DNA from: Lentinula raphanica
Lineage: Eukaryota; Basidiomycota; Agaricomycetes; Agaricales; Omphalotaceae
Reading direction: 5' to 3'
DNA length: 64,000 nucleotides
NCBI GenBank assembly: GCA_027919835.1
Contig: JANVFP010000024.1
Span: forward strand, 372,001-436,000
Shown: piece after piece, positions 1-11,386 of the stretch
How positions within the stretch are numbered: the stretch's first letter is position 1
Layout of the letters: each line of letters begins with the position of its first letter
Translations under genes and position numbers: made by a program
The notes under the pieces: generated by a model
Databases searched by the model: none
The model's input: only the letters and a program-made list of their open reading frames with translations
What the model was told of the DNA's origin: nothing

Positions 1-300
1 ATGCTAGATCATCCACGGAAATGACTTGCTCGTCTTCGGAATCATCATTTGAAAGTGTTTCCGTAGCTAGATCTTGTTGATCAGCCACGTTCAGCAGCAT
101 TTTCTTTCGATCTTGCGGAAGTACTCGCTTATTCCGTATCTTTCGTGCTACGATCTGCCTGATCTTCCCCGAAAGCTGTAAAGCTTCGGAAGAAGTCAAT
201 TCAATCGTCTTTCGCACTATCCGGTCAGCAAGCTCTTCCTCTAGACCAGGCGTGAACAGTTCATTCTGCAGCCGGTATTTTGGTGCCTTCGAAGATCCCT
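1..300 (-). pseudogene. Gag-Pol junction region of the retrotransposon (upstream of protease)
   Basis: The minus strand is open over about 100 codons to the window edge. It reads as a charged region with runs such as GLEEELADRIV, SSEALQLSGKIRQIV and RKIRNKRVLP. From general knowledge of basidiomycete retroelements, a segment of this kind sits between the zinc knuckle and the aspartic protease, although no protease motif is visible yet. It is in a different frame from the upstream 241-510 stretch, so at least one frame change separates them. Call rests on position and composition rather than on a diagnostic motif. Confidence 0.45.
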
Positions 301-949
301 TAGATTCAGGTATCTTTTCCGGCTTTGGTTGATTTCGAGGGTGAGGTGTAACTTCCTGGGCTGAACATCATCAAATGGTCTTCTCGGATTTTCCGTACGA
401 GGAGGTGACGGATCGCGGAATCGTACTTGCTTCGATTTCCGTTGATCTGTCTGATCAGGCTCGCGTCCCGAACCTAACGCATTCTCATCCGTTAAATCGT
501 CAATGGTCACTGACTGTATCTTTCCAAAGCAGCTTCCCTCAGTGATTGAGAAGAATTGGGGTCTGATCCAGCAGATCTGTCATGATTAGGCATAGAATTG
601 TCCGGATTGGACTTCGGTTTTTCGGATGTTTGTTTTTACTAGGGTTATTTCGATCTATGGGTATATGCACCCCGTCAAAGCGTTTATTCTTGACGGCAGG
701 TATTGCTTTTGGTGAGTTAGGCTTTGGGGCACCCTCATGAGTTGTTGCCTGTTGCTGAGACCGTGTCCTTGGCCCAGAGGTCAACTCAATCATTGGATTC
801 CTCAGTTTCCCGACTCGTTCGTGTACACCGTAGCCACACCATTGCTAGATCTCCCTTGCACCATTCCGCCAGATTGGCAATGACCATCCAAGCTGGGGAT
901 CCGGCCAACTGTTCCGAGTAATCCTCATTGTCCGGGATCATCTCGTTCA

Positions 950-1615
950 TCATTGTCGAAACTCGGGCCATCCTTTGGCCTGACCATATTTCATGATCTT
1001 TTGGTATCTACTCTCACTTCCGAAGTTATTCGGTAGCGGAGACCCATCCTTCAACTTAAGACGCTTTGGATCTTGCGGATCACGCATAATCCAACCTTTC
1101 CCTAAGAGTTCCAAGAACATTGGACAACTTTGCATCATATGATTCGGTTCCCGACAAAGGAAACACAACATCTCAGACCTTTGACCTTGTGCATTACTCG
1201 GATTCGTGTTAATGATTCCGCGGGGAGGCCCACTGTTTCCGGGATTACCACTACCAGAAGCGACAGCATGGGGCTGCACCCGTTGCGCAGGTTGAACATT
1301 TCCAGTCTTGATGTTAGCCAGCATTTGAGCCAACGTCTCAAGTTCCTCTTTGTAGGTAGCCTTAAGTGCTCCCAAATCTTTGACCAACACACTGTACTGG
1401 TCCCTATTCGCAGCTAGTGCTCTTTCCGTTTCCTCGGAAGCCTCTCGTTTCACTTCAACGGGCTTAGCTGGAGACCGGAAGAAATGCGAAGATCCGGTAC
1501 TTCTTCTTTGATCACCGGAGGACCACCAATCGGAACGTATACGCCTCCTCTTGATGGGTTTCCGCATTGAAGACCACCCATCCCGACTTGTTACCGTCCG
1601 GTACAACGATTCCAA
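950..1615 (-). pseudogene. Gag C-terminal part with CCHC zinc knuckle
   Basis: A 221-codon open stretch carries a nucleocapsid zinc knuckle, CFLCREPNHMMQSC, which fits C-x2-C-x4-H-x4-C, followed by a conserved-looking block (LGKGWIMRDPQDPKRLKL). Before the knuckle are a coiled-coil-like charged segment (SEETERALAANRDQYSVLVK) and a Gln/Pro/Ser-rich linker. The knuckle binds the element's RNA during packaging. The upstream Gag half (2366-1839) is in another frame and a third frame (1884-1693) lies between them, so the protein is split by at least two frame changes and is probably dead. Confidence 0.72.
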
Positions 1616-1692
1616 GGGTGGGTGCCTTGCTACGGCCTCTGCTGCTTCCTTGTACTCTATGAACAGATATGGATCATCGACCCGACGTTTCT

Positions 1693-2366
1693 CTACGCGG
1701 AAAGCAGGTACTGCTGTTGAACCTTACGATTCACAGCTTTCCGTAACTCGTCATCGAATGCTGACAGGAAAAGAGACACCAATTCCGTGTTTCCTATCGC
1801 CGGAGGCGGTTTCAACAACTTATTGGCTTCTACCTCCATCAACAAACAATATCCGAGCAACCTATCTCCGTCCCGGACACCCAAAGGGCATAGTTCTGTA
1901 CGATCTGCAAGAGCGTATTCTTCGAACCCATTGGTCTCCCTAGAGATGCCGGGAATCTTTCACACAAGGAACGCAGAAAACAGTCCGCGTCTTCCCTTCC
2001 CTCCTGCGCGCCGGGAAGATGCTCGAGAGCCTGCTTGGTCTGAAGGGTCATCCAAGAAAAGATCTTTTGCATCTTCACCTTCTCGGAGGTAACTTCCGTA
2101 GCCTGGAACGTGTTCAAACAGAACCTCACCCACTCGGGGATCATGCTCGGATTGGCCAAGTCCAGGATCATAGCAGTTTTGTGCGTAAGCGGAAACTTGG
2201 TATTGTTATACTCTGCTTGTTCTGCAGGAGTCAGTTCAGGAGGACCAAGCATCCTTATGATGTCGAGTTGATCCTCCGGTCGTTTTTGTTGGGCAGCCGG
2301 GTTTGCTGGTGCGTTAGCATTCGCTCCCGCGGCTCCCTGATCATTTCCGTTATGTACTTCGGACAT
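1693..2366 (-). pseudogene. Gag N-terminal part (capsid-like region), frame-shifted
   Basis: The first ATG after an open lead-in is at 2366 (MSEVHNGN). It is followed by a Pro/Ala/Gln-rich start and then a helical block (LANPSMIPEWVRFCLNTF, SWMTLQTKQALEHL) typical of retroelement capsid. The frame ends near 1839, but Gag-like sequence resumes in another frame at 1884-1693 (ANKLLKPPPAIGNTELVSLF). A shift near 1860 therefore breaks the gene. Upstream of 2366 the same frame is open to about 2700 without an ATG, so a non-ATG or spliced start cannot be excluded. Confidence 0.6.
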
Positions 2367-2807
2367 ATTGTTGGGTAAAAACAGTCGTATCAAATCAAAT
2401 GGTTCGGGTTGTAATGTAGGATCTGAACTAGATTGCGGATCTGGTCCAACAGTAGCTGCCTTCTGTCTACCGTTTCCTGGCACTACGTTAGATCTCTTCG
2501 TTACTGGTTGTTCCGAAGATGGTCTAGGAGCTCTCCCGTTATCTGGATTGCTAGTACTCGCTCTTCCGAGGTTTCTCGGATCGTAAACAGGTACAGAGGG
2601 TTTCTTTGTTGCGCGCTTTCGCTGATCTGAAGCTTGTATCGCTGGATCAAAGAAATCTGCTGAGCCCGCGTTCTTCGAAGTCCGAGTAGCTCTTGGAGCT
2701 ATTTTTAATGATCAAATAAATTCGATCAAAGGCAGTAGTTTTGAGAAATCAAGAAGATCTCTCGAGTTCGACCAAAATATAGATTCCACCCCTCGCGGTG
2801 GGCTCCA

Positions 2808-4440
2808 GATAACGAGGTATAAAGTCGGTTCTTAGTATAATGCCTTATGACAGGTCACTTAGCACGAACACAGAGTACGACTTCACGGATTCGTCAATCA
2901 AATTGTATTTATAGCGAGGTGTGGGGCGTTGTCAGAGATTCCGCACTATCTTATATCTCAAGTCGAACGCAGTCTTGTAAGATCTTTTAGATCAGCAATA
3001 CTGGTCAGCAGAACGAAGTGACACGGATATACCAGTCGTAAGATCTGGACTAAGGGTTTGTTTTGAGTGGCTTCCACTCGGATAAGGGGTTTTAGGCTCG
3101 GAAAGCAACGGGGTACCAGACGTTATGGTAGACCAATCAATTCCGCTCCCGGGTGAAGCAGTACTGATCACTATTCTCAGTAAAACCTCGAAGATCACGC
3201 AGATCACCAATCACTACGTGTCAACTTGAACAGAGCCACCAAAACTCTGCACGTTCACTCGGCACAACCTGAGACCAAGTCCTCTGTATCTCCGGAACGG
3301 AGTCTACCTTCAACTATCAAGTGACAGACACCAAGTCAAACCACTCAAAAGTCGGGCTTATCGCGATGAAGTAACACACTTAATCTGCAAGGTCCGGTAC
3401 GGCTTAGAAGCCTTTACTCCCACGTATGGATGAAAAGGATTACCAGTTCAGAGAGATCTGGGCGCGAAACTTATTTCATTTGTGCGGATACAGGTCTTTA
3501 AGTACACTACGAAAAGTCCAATACCCGTATTTGTCCTTGATCTAGTAGATCTAGCTATTTCTACGGACGGAGTCCGATAATATACACTTAAATAGTAAAA
3601 TATGACTGAAACGATACAAACACGCAAGGAAATAGTAAGGAAAACAGAGAAAAAGATGAAACTTGTCCGTATTTCGTCGTACTTTCGCCAGATCTAGAAG
3701 ATCAAGCAAGTTCCGACCATGGTCTGTGCGGCATCCACATGCTAGGGTGCCTAACTCGTCAGAGTGGCTCCTGCCTGTGTTGCTCAAGTGTTTCCGACGA
3801 ATTTGCTTCCGCGGAATAGTAGTGGTCTCCCCAAGTTAATGAGATAGACTCATAACAGTGGTTGATCTCGCGGATCAGGTAGGTCTGGTCCGTAGCTTTC
3901 GAACGGTATGCATATAGCCTGGTGTTCCGGAGCGGACAATGCAGATAAATGCTTCAGAAGTGTTTTCCGTAGGTTTCCGCGCGTTTCCGTGAGTACTGGT
4001 CAAAGCTGTACATAGCATACGCTATATCCCAGTTTAGAACTTGAACATATGCGTGTTTCCGCTGCGGGTTTCACCCGTACTGCCACGGAAATACTAGATC
4101 ATCATGTTTCCGACGGTTTCCGCTACTTTGCGTAGGGTTTCCGTGTGGTAACTCGTCCGGATAGGTTCTCATCGTGTCTGATCTGCTAGATCAAGTGAAA
4201 TTTCCGTCATCACAGCCAAGTACCAAACTCAGTTGTGCCGATCCGGCAGATCTTGATACTAAGTCGGTATTCCCTTGGTGTGCTCGTACCAGTAGTCAGC
4301 ATTCTTGAAGGATCCCCGACCAAGGGTGCGAGCAATAGCTCTAAGTGGATATTCATGGCTGATCCTGCCAAAGGATCTGTATCCTAGCTTATACTGATAC
4401 AAGTTTGACTGCTAGTTCGGGCTCACTACAGTCCTTATTG
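2808..4440 (-). promoter_or_regulatory. Putative LTR/5' control region of the retrotransposon
   Basis: No convincing reading frame is present. About a dozen TTCCG/CGGAA words lie between 3780 and 4250, many as GTTTCCG, and GATC is frequent throughout, including close pairs such as GATCTGCTAGATC (4180s) and GATCCGGCAGATC (4240s). It lies immediately upstream of gag, where an LTR and leader are expected. The exact LTR ends are not defined. Confidence 0.4.
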
Positions 4441-4555
4441 ATACTATGCAACGGTCTAAGTTGATCTTTTTGATCATTGCACGCCTGCGCGGAAAAACCG
4501 CGCAACATCGGATTCGGGGTTCATTCAAGTATGTCTGCTGTTTTCTCACTCTCTC

Positions 4556-4570
4556 CACACACACACACAC
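4556..4570. repeat. (CA)n microsatellite
   Basis: Seven and a half CA units in a row, in the gene-poor stretch between the retroelement and the MFS pseudogene. Confidence 0.9.
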
Positions 4571-4815
4571 TCTCACTGGATTCTTTCTGATTTTGCTGAT
4601 CCCAGTCCTGTTCATCTTCAACAAATCCGACGACGCAGAAATCGCCCAAGGTCGTCTCACCCTCACCTTCTCGCCTGTTTTCTTCTTCTTCTCACACCAA
4701 ATGGCCGACCATTCCATGTTCAGCCATACTCGTCCAAATTGCCGTCGCGCGTTACAAGGCGGGGGAGTCCTCCGCGGAAGAATGCTTACAGTGGAGAACT
4801 CCTGCCGGACCAACA

Positions 4816-4962
4816 ATGCGATCGATTTCAGCAGACGATCGAGCTTTCCCTGTATCTACGCCTCCCAGCCCTATCAACTCCATTCTGGACACTACGAAGC
4901 ATCGCCGAGCCAACGCAATCCGAGAACTGCGCGCCGCGCGGTTTTGTCCACACGAAACACGT
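4816..4962 (+). other. Possible orphan coding exon, unknown
   Basis: An ATG opens a fungal-looking reading frame (MRSISADDRAFPVSTPPSPI, then a basic AIRELRAARFCPHET segment) that runs into a good donor (CAC|GTATGT) near 4962. No continuation could be recognised downstream: the next sequence is gene debris and the MFS pseudogene. It may be the surviving first exon of a decayed gene or a chance frame. The rest of 4441-5300 shows nothing recognisable. Confidence 0.22.
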
Positions 4963-5305
4963 ATGTACGACGTCGGTTTTGAGCAGTGACCTCTGGAAGC
5001 TGTGGGGGGTTTGATCCTTGATTGGTGGTGTGCAACTGTTGGTGAGTAGGTGATGGCTTGGCGTTTTGGCTACTGATGCGACCACAACGGTTTTTAGAGC
5101 CTCTGGGACGTCCTCGACGTCCGGGTTCATACCCTCCCTTGCCTTGATCCATACGTTGACTGACAAGCAACCGTTGGGAAAGCGTATCTCAGGCGTTTCG
5201 CTTATCTTTGCAGTGAAGGTAAGCAGCTGAAGTTTGTTTTCTCGAAGACATTTTCTGATGTTGCATGTTATTTTCAGTCAACACTTGTCAGTTTTCAATC
5301 GTATT

Positions 5306-5388
5306 CACAGTGTGAACGATCGGCTCACAGTGTGAACGATCGGCTCACAGTGTGAACGATCGGCTCACAGTGTGAACGATCGGCTCAC
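5306..5388. repeat. Four tandem copies of a 20-bp unit
   Basis: Four perfect head-to-tail copies of CACAGTGTGAACGATCGGCT, followed by a partial fifth (CAC). The unit is not a multiple of three, so in the adjoining reading frame it would cause shifts. It sits directly at the upstream edge of the MFS transporter remnant. Confidence 0.97.
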
Positions 5389-5389
5389 A

Positions 5390-6345
5390 AAAAATCTAGT
5401 GTTGAAGCGCGTCTACGGCGATGAGGTGACCAACAATATTAACCATCCTATTATCGTCAGCAGCATGTTGTTCGCAGGGACAGTCGTCGGGATGCCTATC
5501 TTTGGTGAGTTTCCAGACATGTCGATTTGGGCCACGGCGTTAAACCGGTTTGCAGGATACCTCTCTGACAAAATGGGTCGAAAATTCGGGATGATGACCG
5601 CAACAGGCAGTGTAGCATTCTTCTCCCTACTTTCTGCAGCTTCAGAAGGTGCACATCGATCGATACCGGCTTCGTCATCTCAGCATTTGTCCCACTCGTA
5701 CTCTACTGGATATTTGGTCCCAATCATCTCCGTGCTGTATGGCGCATGTCCTTGGGTCTAGGCTTCATTCCTGCCATGCTTGTCTTCCTTTGGCGACTAA
5801 ATATGGACGAACCTGAGTCTTACAAGAAATCATCTATGAAAAGTGTCAAGATTCCATACATGCTCGTCCTTCGTCGTTATTGGGCCTCCATTGTCGCCAT
5901 CTCCGCGACATGGTTTATTTACGACTTCATCACGTTCATCATAGGTGGCGCCTTTGTCGTTTCGTTCGTTCGTTTCGTTCGTTCGTTCAGGCCCACGTTC
6001 AATGTCGCAGCTTTTGTGGTAAAGTCGCATCACTTATATCCCATTCATCCGCATGTTCATGATCGTTTCCCCATAGGTCGCAGCCGCCATTGGTAAGATT
6101 GGAGCATTCGTCGGCACTTGGGCCTTCCCGCCTATGATCCTGCTTTCAGTATTGCAGAATCTGATGCATTCGACGATGACGTGGGGTCTCAACAATTTTT
6201 AGAGAAATTATCCACACTACGCGGCTTGGATCCACTGCTCCCGCACCTAGACGACGAGCTCGAAGACGACGATCCTCCCAGTCTATCGCAACGGCGAATG
6301 GGGTCGAGGGTATCACCAAAGATTGCAAAGCGCTTCGCGCACTGA
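5390..6345 (+). pseudogene. MFS transporter pseudogene (phosphate/glycerophosphoinositol-type)
   Basis: The remnant carries the MFS motif A-like loop GYLSDKMGRKFG, formed by splicing an intron at 5505-5555. Later transmembrane-type pieces include SAFVPLVLYWIFG, a MDEPESYKK loop and ATWFIYDF, and the family-like tail GKIGAFVGTWAFPPMI. It resembles fungal GIT1/Pho84-type proton symporters of the plasma membrane. It is broken: after AASEGAH (about 5660) the sequence jumps in a different frame to IDTGFVISAF, so several membrane helices are deleted. The N-terminus is missing and replaced by a 20-bp tandem repeat, and the end dissolves into frame changes. Substrate cannot be told from the remnant. 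Confidence 0.75.
5957..5989. repeat. (TTCG)n-type microsatellite
   Basis: Imperfect TTCG repeats within the MFS remnant. They end in TTCAG and may lie in a former intron. Confidence 0.75.
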
Positions 6346-6420
6346 CATTTCGATGATGGACAACTCACGAGTTATAGACAGCTACATGTTGATGTAAGTG
6401 GCCAGTGACTGTATGACTGG

Positions 6421-9400
6421 TCACTGTATGTTATGATTACATGTGTGTACTTCTATCTGAGTACGAGTCAAACATAGGATAACCAGGTTGTGAGCTACTG
6501 CTTGGACTTTGCAAATGATGACTTGTAGTATGTGTAAGGGGTTTATATGTGGTATGAGCGGATTCATGGCATGAGGTAGGTGTGGTAATGGGGGATGTGC
6601 AGGGACTGGTCCTGACACAGGTACAGGATGGAGAGGAATCGATGATGGGCCCTCCTGCAGGATGGTTCGCAACCCACTAAGTGGTCGCGGCAATGGACGA
6701 GGTTTACTTGAGTGAATCGCTTGTGCAGACGAATGATCGGGTTGTGCCTGATGTGGGTGAATAGGATGTGCGCGCGGGTAGAAAGGTTGTGAAGATGAGT
6801 TGTCCGGGTAAAGAGGATGCATGAATGCATGAGTGGGATGAGTCGTTGAATAACTAGTAGGACGTGCAGTCAAGTGACTCAGATCGGCAGTTGCAAGATT
6901 AGGACGTGTGGGTGATAGACCAGAAGAGGTGGACAAGGATGAACCAGGATTCGACGGGCTTACAGGACTTCGAGTACTTGTCTGGAGTGAACTGGGAGGA
7001 TGTCTAGCAGTAGTCCGCGATTTATAGAGGTTATCCCACTCCCGGGCAGCACTCGCAGTCAACTCTTGTTCGAGAGACAAGACTTTTCCTGGAAGACGAA
7101 ACCTCTGTACAAATTCTGCATCGCGCATTTGGGCTGTGTTCAAAACCACATCGTGCATATTGCCGCGGTGAACGATGGCACCCCTCACCTCACCCGTTCG
7201 TTCGCGCTCTTGTAGAACTGCACGAACCTGCTCAACCTGACAGTTGTTTCGACTGCAGTTGTGTTGCACATTCACAGTGCATTGGACAACCTGTCTTACC
7301 CATTGAGACAAACTGCAAGAATAACAGAAGAGAACTCACCATTGGTCGAACGACGAAGAATTTTCCAGAATGTGTAAGACAGGGCATACCATGGACAGAA
7401 GGTTCCGTTCCAACAATCATAGCCTCAACCAGAATAGAGTCAGCTAAGAGAGCTCCGAGGCGCTTGATGCGCAAAATTTCATGAACTTGGACAATCGAGA
7501 TACCGTCACAGGCAAAGGGGTGTAAAGTCTGATCAGAGCATGCCGCATAGCTGCGAGGCATACATCTATCTCCGTTGACCAGTATAACGTCTTTGCTTTG
7601 GCGGAAGTTTCCTTGTGACTTCTCAGAGCCAGTGAATAGATCTGTATCAGGTACAAGGCGACCAGATCGTGTATTGAACCAATGCTGCTCGGCAACAGCA
7701 GGATCGAGTGTCACCAAACCTGTAAGAATTGAGCTCAAGTCTGCTTTCTATTGAGTCGATATCCATACCAGGCGATGGTTTTTGGGCGTCAAAAATCCCC
7801 AAATACTTGCCAACACTCTCCTTTGACCATGAGGCCACCTCGATCACACTCTTCCCAACACAAGCCCAGTCTTCGTTGTTGAAGGCACCCAGCCGGAAAT
7901 ACTGTTGAACTTGAGTTACGCGTGCCTGCTGAGATAACTGGATGTTGTTGAAATCTTCATCAGCCTGCTTATTGGAGACAACACGGTTACGGTCCAGGAA
8001 TAGTCCTCCACTAAGCATATGACGGATACGATTTTGTTTAGCAAAAGCAAGAGCGATGTCACGAGAGGGGCAAGGCGATTGGAGTGAATGCTTTTTGCAC
8101 GGATAATGGCATTGTATGATTCAAAAACTTCAGTGGCGAACAGCATAGCTGGACCAAATCGGCGGATATGAGCTGGAAGATGAACGAGGATATGGAATTT
8201 TGGTTTATTGAACCATCGGATACTCCATTTTGCAGCATAAAGGAGGAACTGTTCGATCTCCCGTTCCAGAGTAACCTGTGAAGTTATATCAGATAAACTA
8301 ACCATCAAATAGAAATGGACACTCTGACGATGTAGGAATCTAAATCTGTAATTTTAGGCTGCCATATAAGAGGAACGAGCTTGGAGAGTGCCACCCATGT
8401 TTCGAAGCAGTCCTTGCTGACAAAATCCTTCAGAACGAATGGGGCAACCTGGCTGATTTTGCGGAAATTGGAGCCAGTGAGAGACCCGTAGTAGTCTACC
8501 AGGGTTTTACCTGGCAAATTGGAATCCAGACCAAGACCATCAACGTTGATACATGACAAACGGGCAGCTAGCTCAGCTTTCTTCTTGGGATTCTTCTTGA
8601 TTTGATTTTCGATTACATCGCGCCATAGATACTTGATGAATCCCAGAAGAACTACATGCAGTATTTCAACAGGAGTATCCGTATGAGGGTCCAATCCTGA
8701 TCATGAAACGGTGTCAGTAAAGATCACACGTGGAATGAAGATGCAGAACCTCGGATATGCCATACTGGACTCATCGTTTCAGAGGGAAAGTCCTTGAGGG
8801 TGTCATGAAGTGCTGTCCTGGGCTCTATACCTTGACGGCGTTTAGAAGCATTAAGCAGACGATCGATGAAGAACGTTTGATATGTATCCTTCAACCCTGT
8901 CTCAGTCCGTTTCGATTTAACTCGAGTACCCGCACCCGGGTTTTGAGCTTCAACAAACTGTGAACGTAAAGCTTCTATGCTTTCCGTTCTGGTGCGTGCT
9001 TTGCCAGGCTGAAGCAGAACACGGTCAGGCAAGAATATGATAACTATAATAGACCATTTACCTTGACAAATGCTTTGACACGACTCACCATTGTTTGTAG
9101 GCTTTCCTTGAACTTCGTACGTTTCTTCTTCCCTCCTGTACTTGCAACCGAGGTGGCATCAGAATGCCCGGCTCCCTCCTCATTACTTTCACCATCAACA
9201 GCTTCCTCACCTTTGTCAGCACTTGCATCCTTACCCTTTACCCAGCAAGTCCGACAGAAAAACTTTCCTCGGAGTCCAATATGACAAGCAAACTCACTCT
9301 GCATAGGATTATCTCCTAGCAAAGCAAGAACACATACGATCAGAAGTACACGTGAATCTGTGACAGGATCCCAGGCCCAGACACCATTTTCTTGACAATC

Positions 9401-11386
9401 TCTTTGAAATCTGGCGGTCAGTATTGTGCCGCAAGAATTTTAGTAGCTTACTGTATCTGATCAGCGATACCATCGAGCATTTCCAGTGGAGGTGCTGAAT
9501 TAGATGTTGCAAGAAAGTGAATGTTATACTCCTTGGATGATTCAGAGCGATCGAGTCCAGCGGAAGTGAACAGAAAGCTGTTATGCTCATTCCAGCGTTT
9601 TGAGGTATTTCCAGAGGTATCATCGCAGTACAACCAAATAGGATAGGAAAGTACCTGGGCACCATTTGCTCGTTGACGCCAAGGATTACCCAACACTGGG
9701 TTAGTTATTGTCCACTTGCAGATCGTTGCCGGCGTTACTGTACAATCAATCACATCTAAAATATTTGGTGAGTGATCATAAAAAATTGAAGAATGAAGAT
9801 GATATACCCTCGATCATGCTTGGATTTGTTGAGAGTGGATAAGTTCCATTCTGATGATCAGATAATAACGTGGGGAAAGATTTAAGAAAAAATTCTTCAT
9901 CGAATTCAAGCCGGTCATTGCTCTTGATGACACGCCATGAAGTCTGGCCATCTTCACGAACAATCTCCTCCATTTTCCAACAGCGAGCATACAAACGACC
10001 CATTCGCCTGAACCACCGATGGGGCATGTACACTGATCCATCACGGAACATCGTTGGTTCGAAGATATAGTAGTCAGTCCCATGTATCCGTGCCATAGGG
10101 CCAAGTTCATTGTCGGGTATCTCATTAAGCCAGCGGTCGAACTGTCGGGCTTCCGAGACATTTTTTCATGCACAGTCTTCGGGATAAAATGAAAGATGTG
10201 GTCGAACATTCGGATTGCACATTTCCTGTCAAACACTTTGAGTGAAATCAAAGCAGATACTGGCTAACGTACTTGGGATATGATGTCTGCAAGGCTATTG
10301 ACATAGTAGATATGTCCAAAAGCCCCTTTATACTTGAACGTCTGAATGCCATATAACTGCTGCAATCTAGTGTCGAGGTCTTTCATGGTTTTCACCGAAG
10401 TGGCATCCGCCACCCCATTGACCTTCAACAGCCACAAGAACAACTCTAGCTGTCGAACAGAGAAAGCTGAGCGAGGAAGATGCATCAGAATATCGAGTGT
10501 GCAAGCCTAGGAAACTGTCAGAGAAATAGTGTGCATAAATCATCGTGATTGCTTACAGTTCGATCTGGCCATGGAAACCACTCAGGGGATTGCTCGCCAG
10601 TAGTCATTCTGGGCCGTTTGTAATTGAGATTCGCCGGGTTGAAAGCGTCATCACCTGAAAAGGGTACAACATATTGGTGGTATGAATTAGTTGAAGTTGA
10701 ACAGATCACACCTCTCATTGGTGTTTGCGGAATGTCTTCATCATCCACAGATTCACTATGGTCAGAACAAGATATGCCAGTCTCGTCCTCGTCATCAGAA
10801 TTGATGTTGTCAGGACCATGTGCGAAGATATCAAGCATGTAGTTACTGAGGGCTTGCCTGCTTTCAAGCTCATGCGAAGCCCCTAGCTCAGTGTCATTCA
10901 TCCCAAGTTCAGCCCAGTCAACGCTGTTCAACAGCCTAGAATGAGCCAACGAATCTGGTGATTGTGGTAGATCGAAGTCCGAGAGTAAAGGCAAATCCTC
11001 GGAAGGAGTGTCAGTGTTGCTGAAAGATTGGAGGAGCCGTGTAGCGGCAAGGTCATAGATCGATGTAATCGGAACTGCTGGATCCATATTTCTGTATAGA
11101 GGTGTATCGTCGAGCTGTGTTGGTGATGATGGCATCTGTGTTGCTCGCATGCGGGATACATTCTGCTGATGTTTGGCACTCGTTTGATGCCTCTTCGCAT
11201 GGTATGGACTTTGACTGGGAGTTCTACAGGCTTTACAGTGGATACGCCATTCAGATTGAGTGTATTCACAATGCCAGACTACCAAATGAGAAGTTGAGAA
11301 CTGATGTTCCGCCTGATTTCGAAGCTCAGTAACTTACCTTCGGCATCATCGAATCCTTCCGGGGCTGCCGGTCCCCTGTACGACAT
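6421..11386 (-). pseudogene. Agaricomycete multi-exon transposase-like gene, decayed
   Basis: A long minus-strand gene can be followed through about ten exons from an ATG at 11386 (intron 11337-11279). In order: a Cys/His segment (WHCEYTQSEWRIHCKAC), an acidic Ser-rich region, MHLPRSAFSVRQLELFLWLL, EMCNPNVRPHLSFYPED, CDDTSGNTSKRWNEHNSF, LALLGDNPMQSEFACHIG with FFCRTCW, TPVEILHVVLLGFIKYLWRD, KPKFHILVHLPAHIRRFGP, and a C-terminal VNVQHNC/VVLNTAQMRDA block. I recognise this layout from high-copy mushroom genes of CACTA/Plavaka-like transposon type; the exact superfamily is uncertain. Lesions: an in-frame TGA at 10168-10166 after YPED, and a one-base loss near 8067 inside HSNRLAP(S)RDIA. Terminal inverted repeats were not found. 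The low-complexity tail (about 6421-7000) is rich in Ser/Pro/His. Confidence 0.68.

Larger units (their letters stand above)
1..4440 (-). mobile_element. LTR retrotransposon, broken, 5' part (control region, gag, start of pol)
   Basis: Read right to left, the stretch holds a non-coding control region (about 2810-4440), a gag region (about 2700-540) and the gag-pol junction (300-1), then leaves the window. The zinc knuckle and Gag-like helical region identify it; the reading frame is interrupted several times, so it is a decayed or badly shifted copy. No reverse transcriptase is inside the window. A possible primer-binding site lies at 2789-2807: on the minus strand it begins TGG, and its complement ends in CCA like a tRNA 3' end. 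LTR borders were not found because the partner LTR is outside the window. GATC and TTCCG words are far more frequent than elsewhere. Confidence 0.7.

Noticed and set aside
4446..4982. 178-codon open frame with Ser/Thr-rich sequence
   Set aside because: Runs through a CA repeat and pyrimidine-rich DNA, has no motif, and overlaps a better-looking short frame at 4816-4962. Treated as non-coding.
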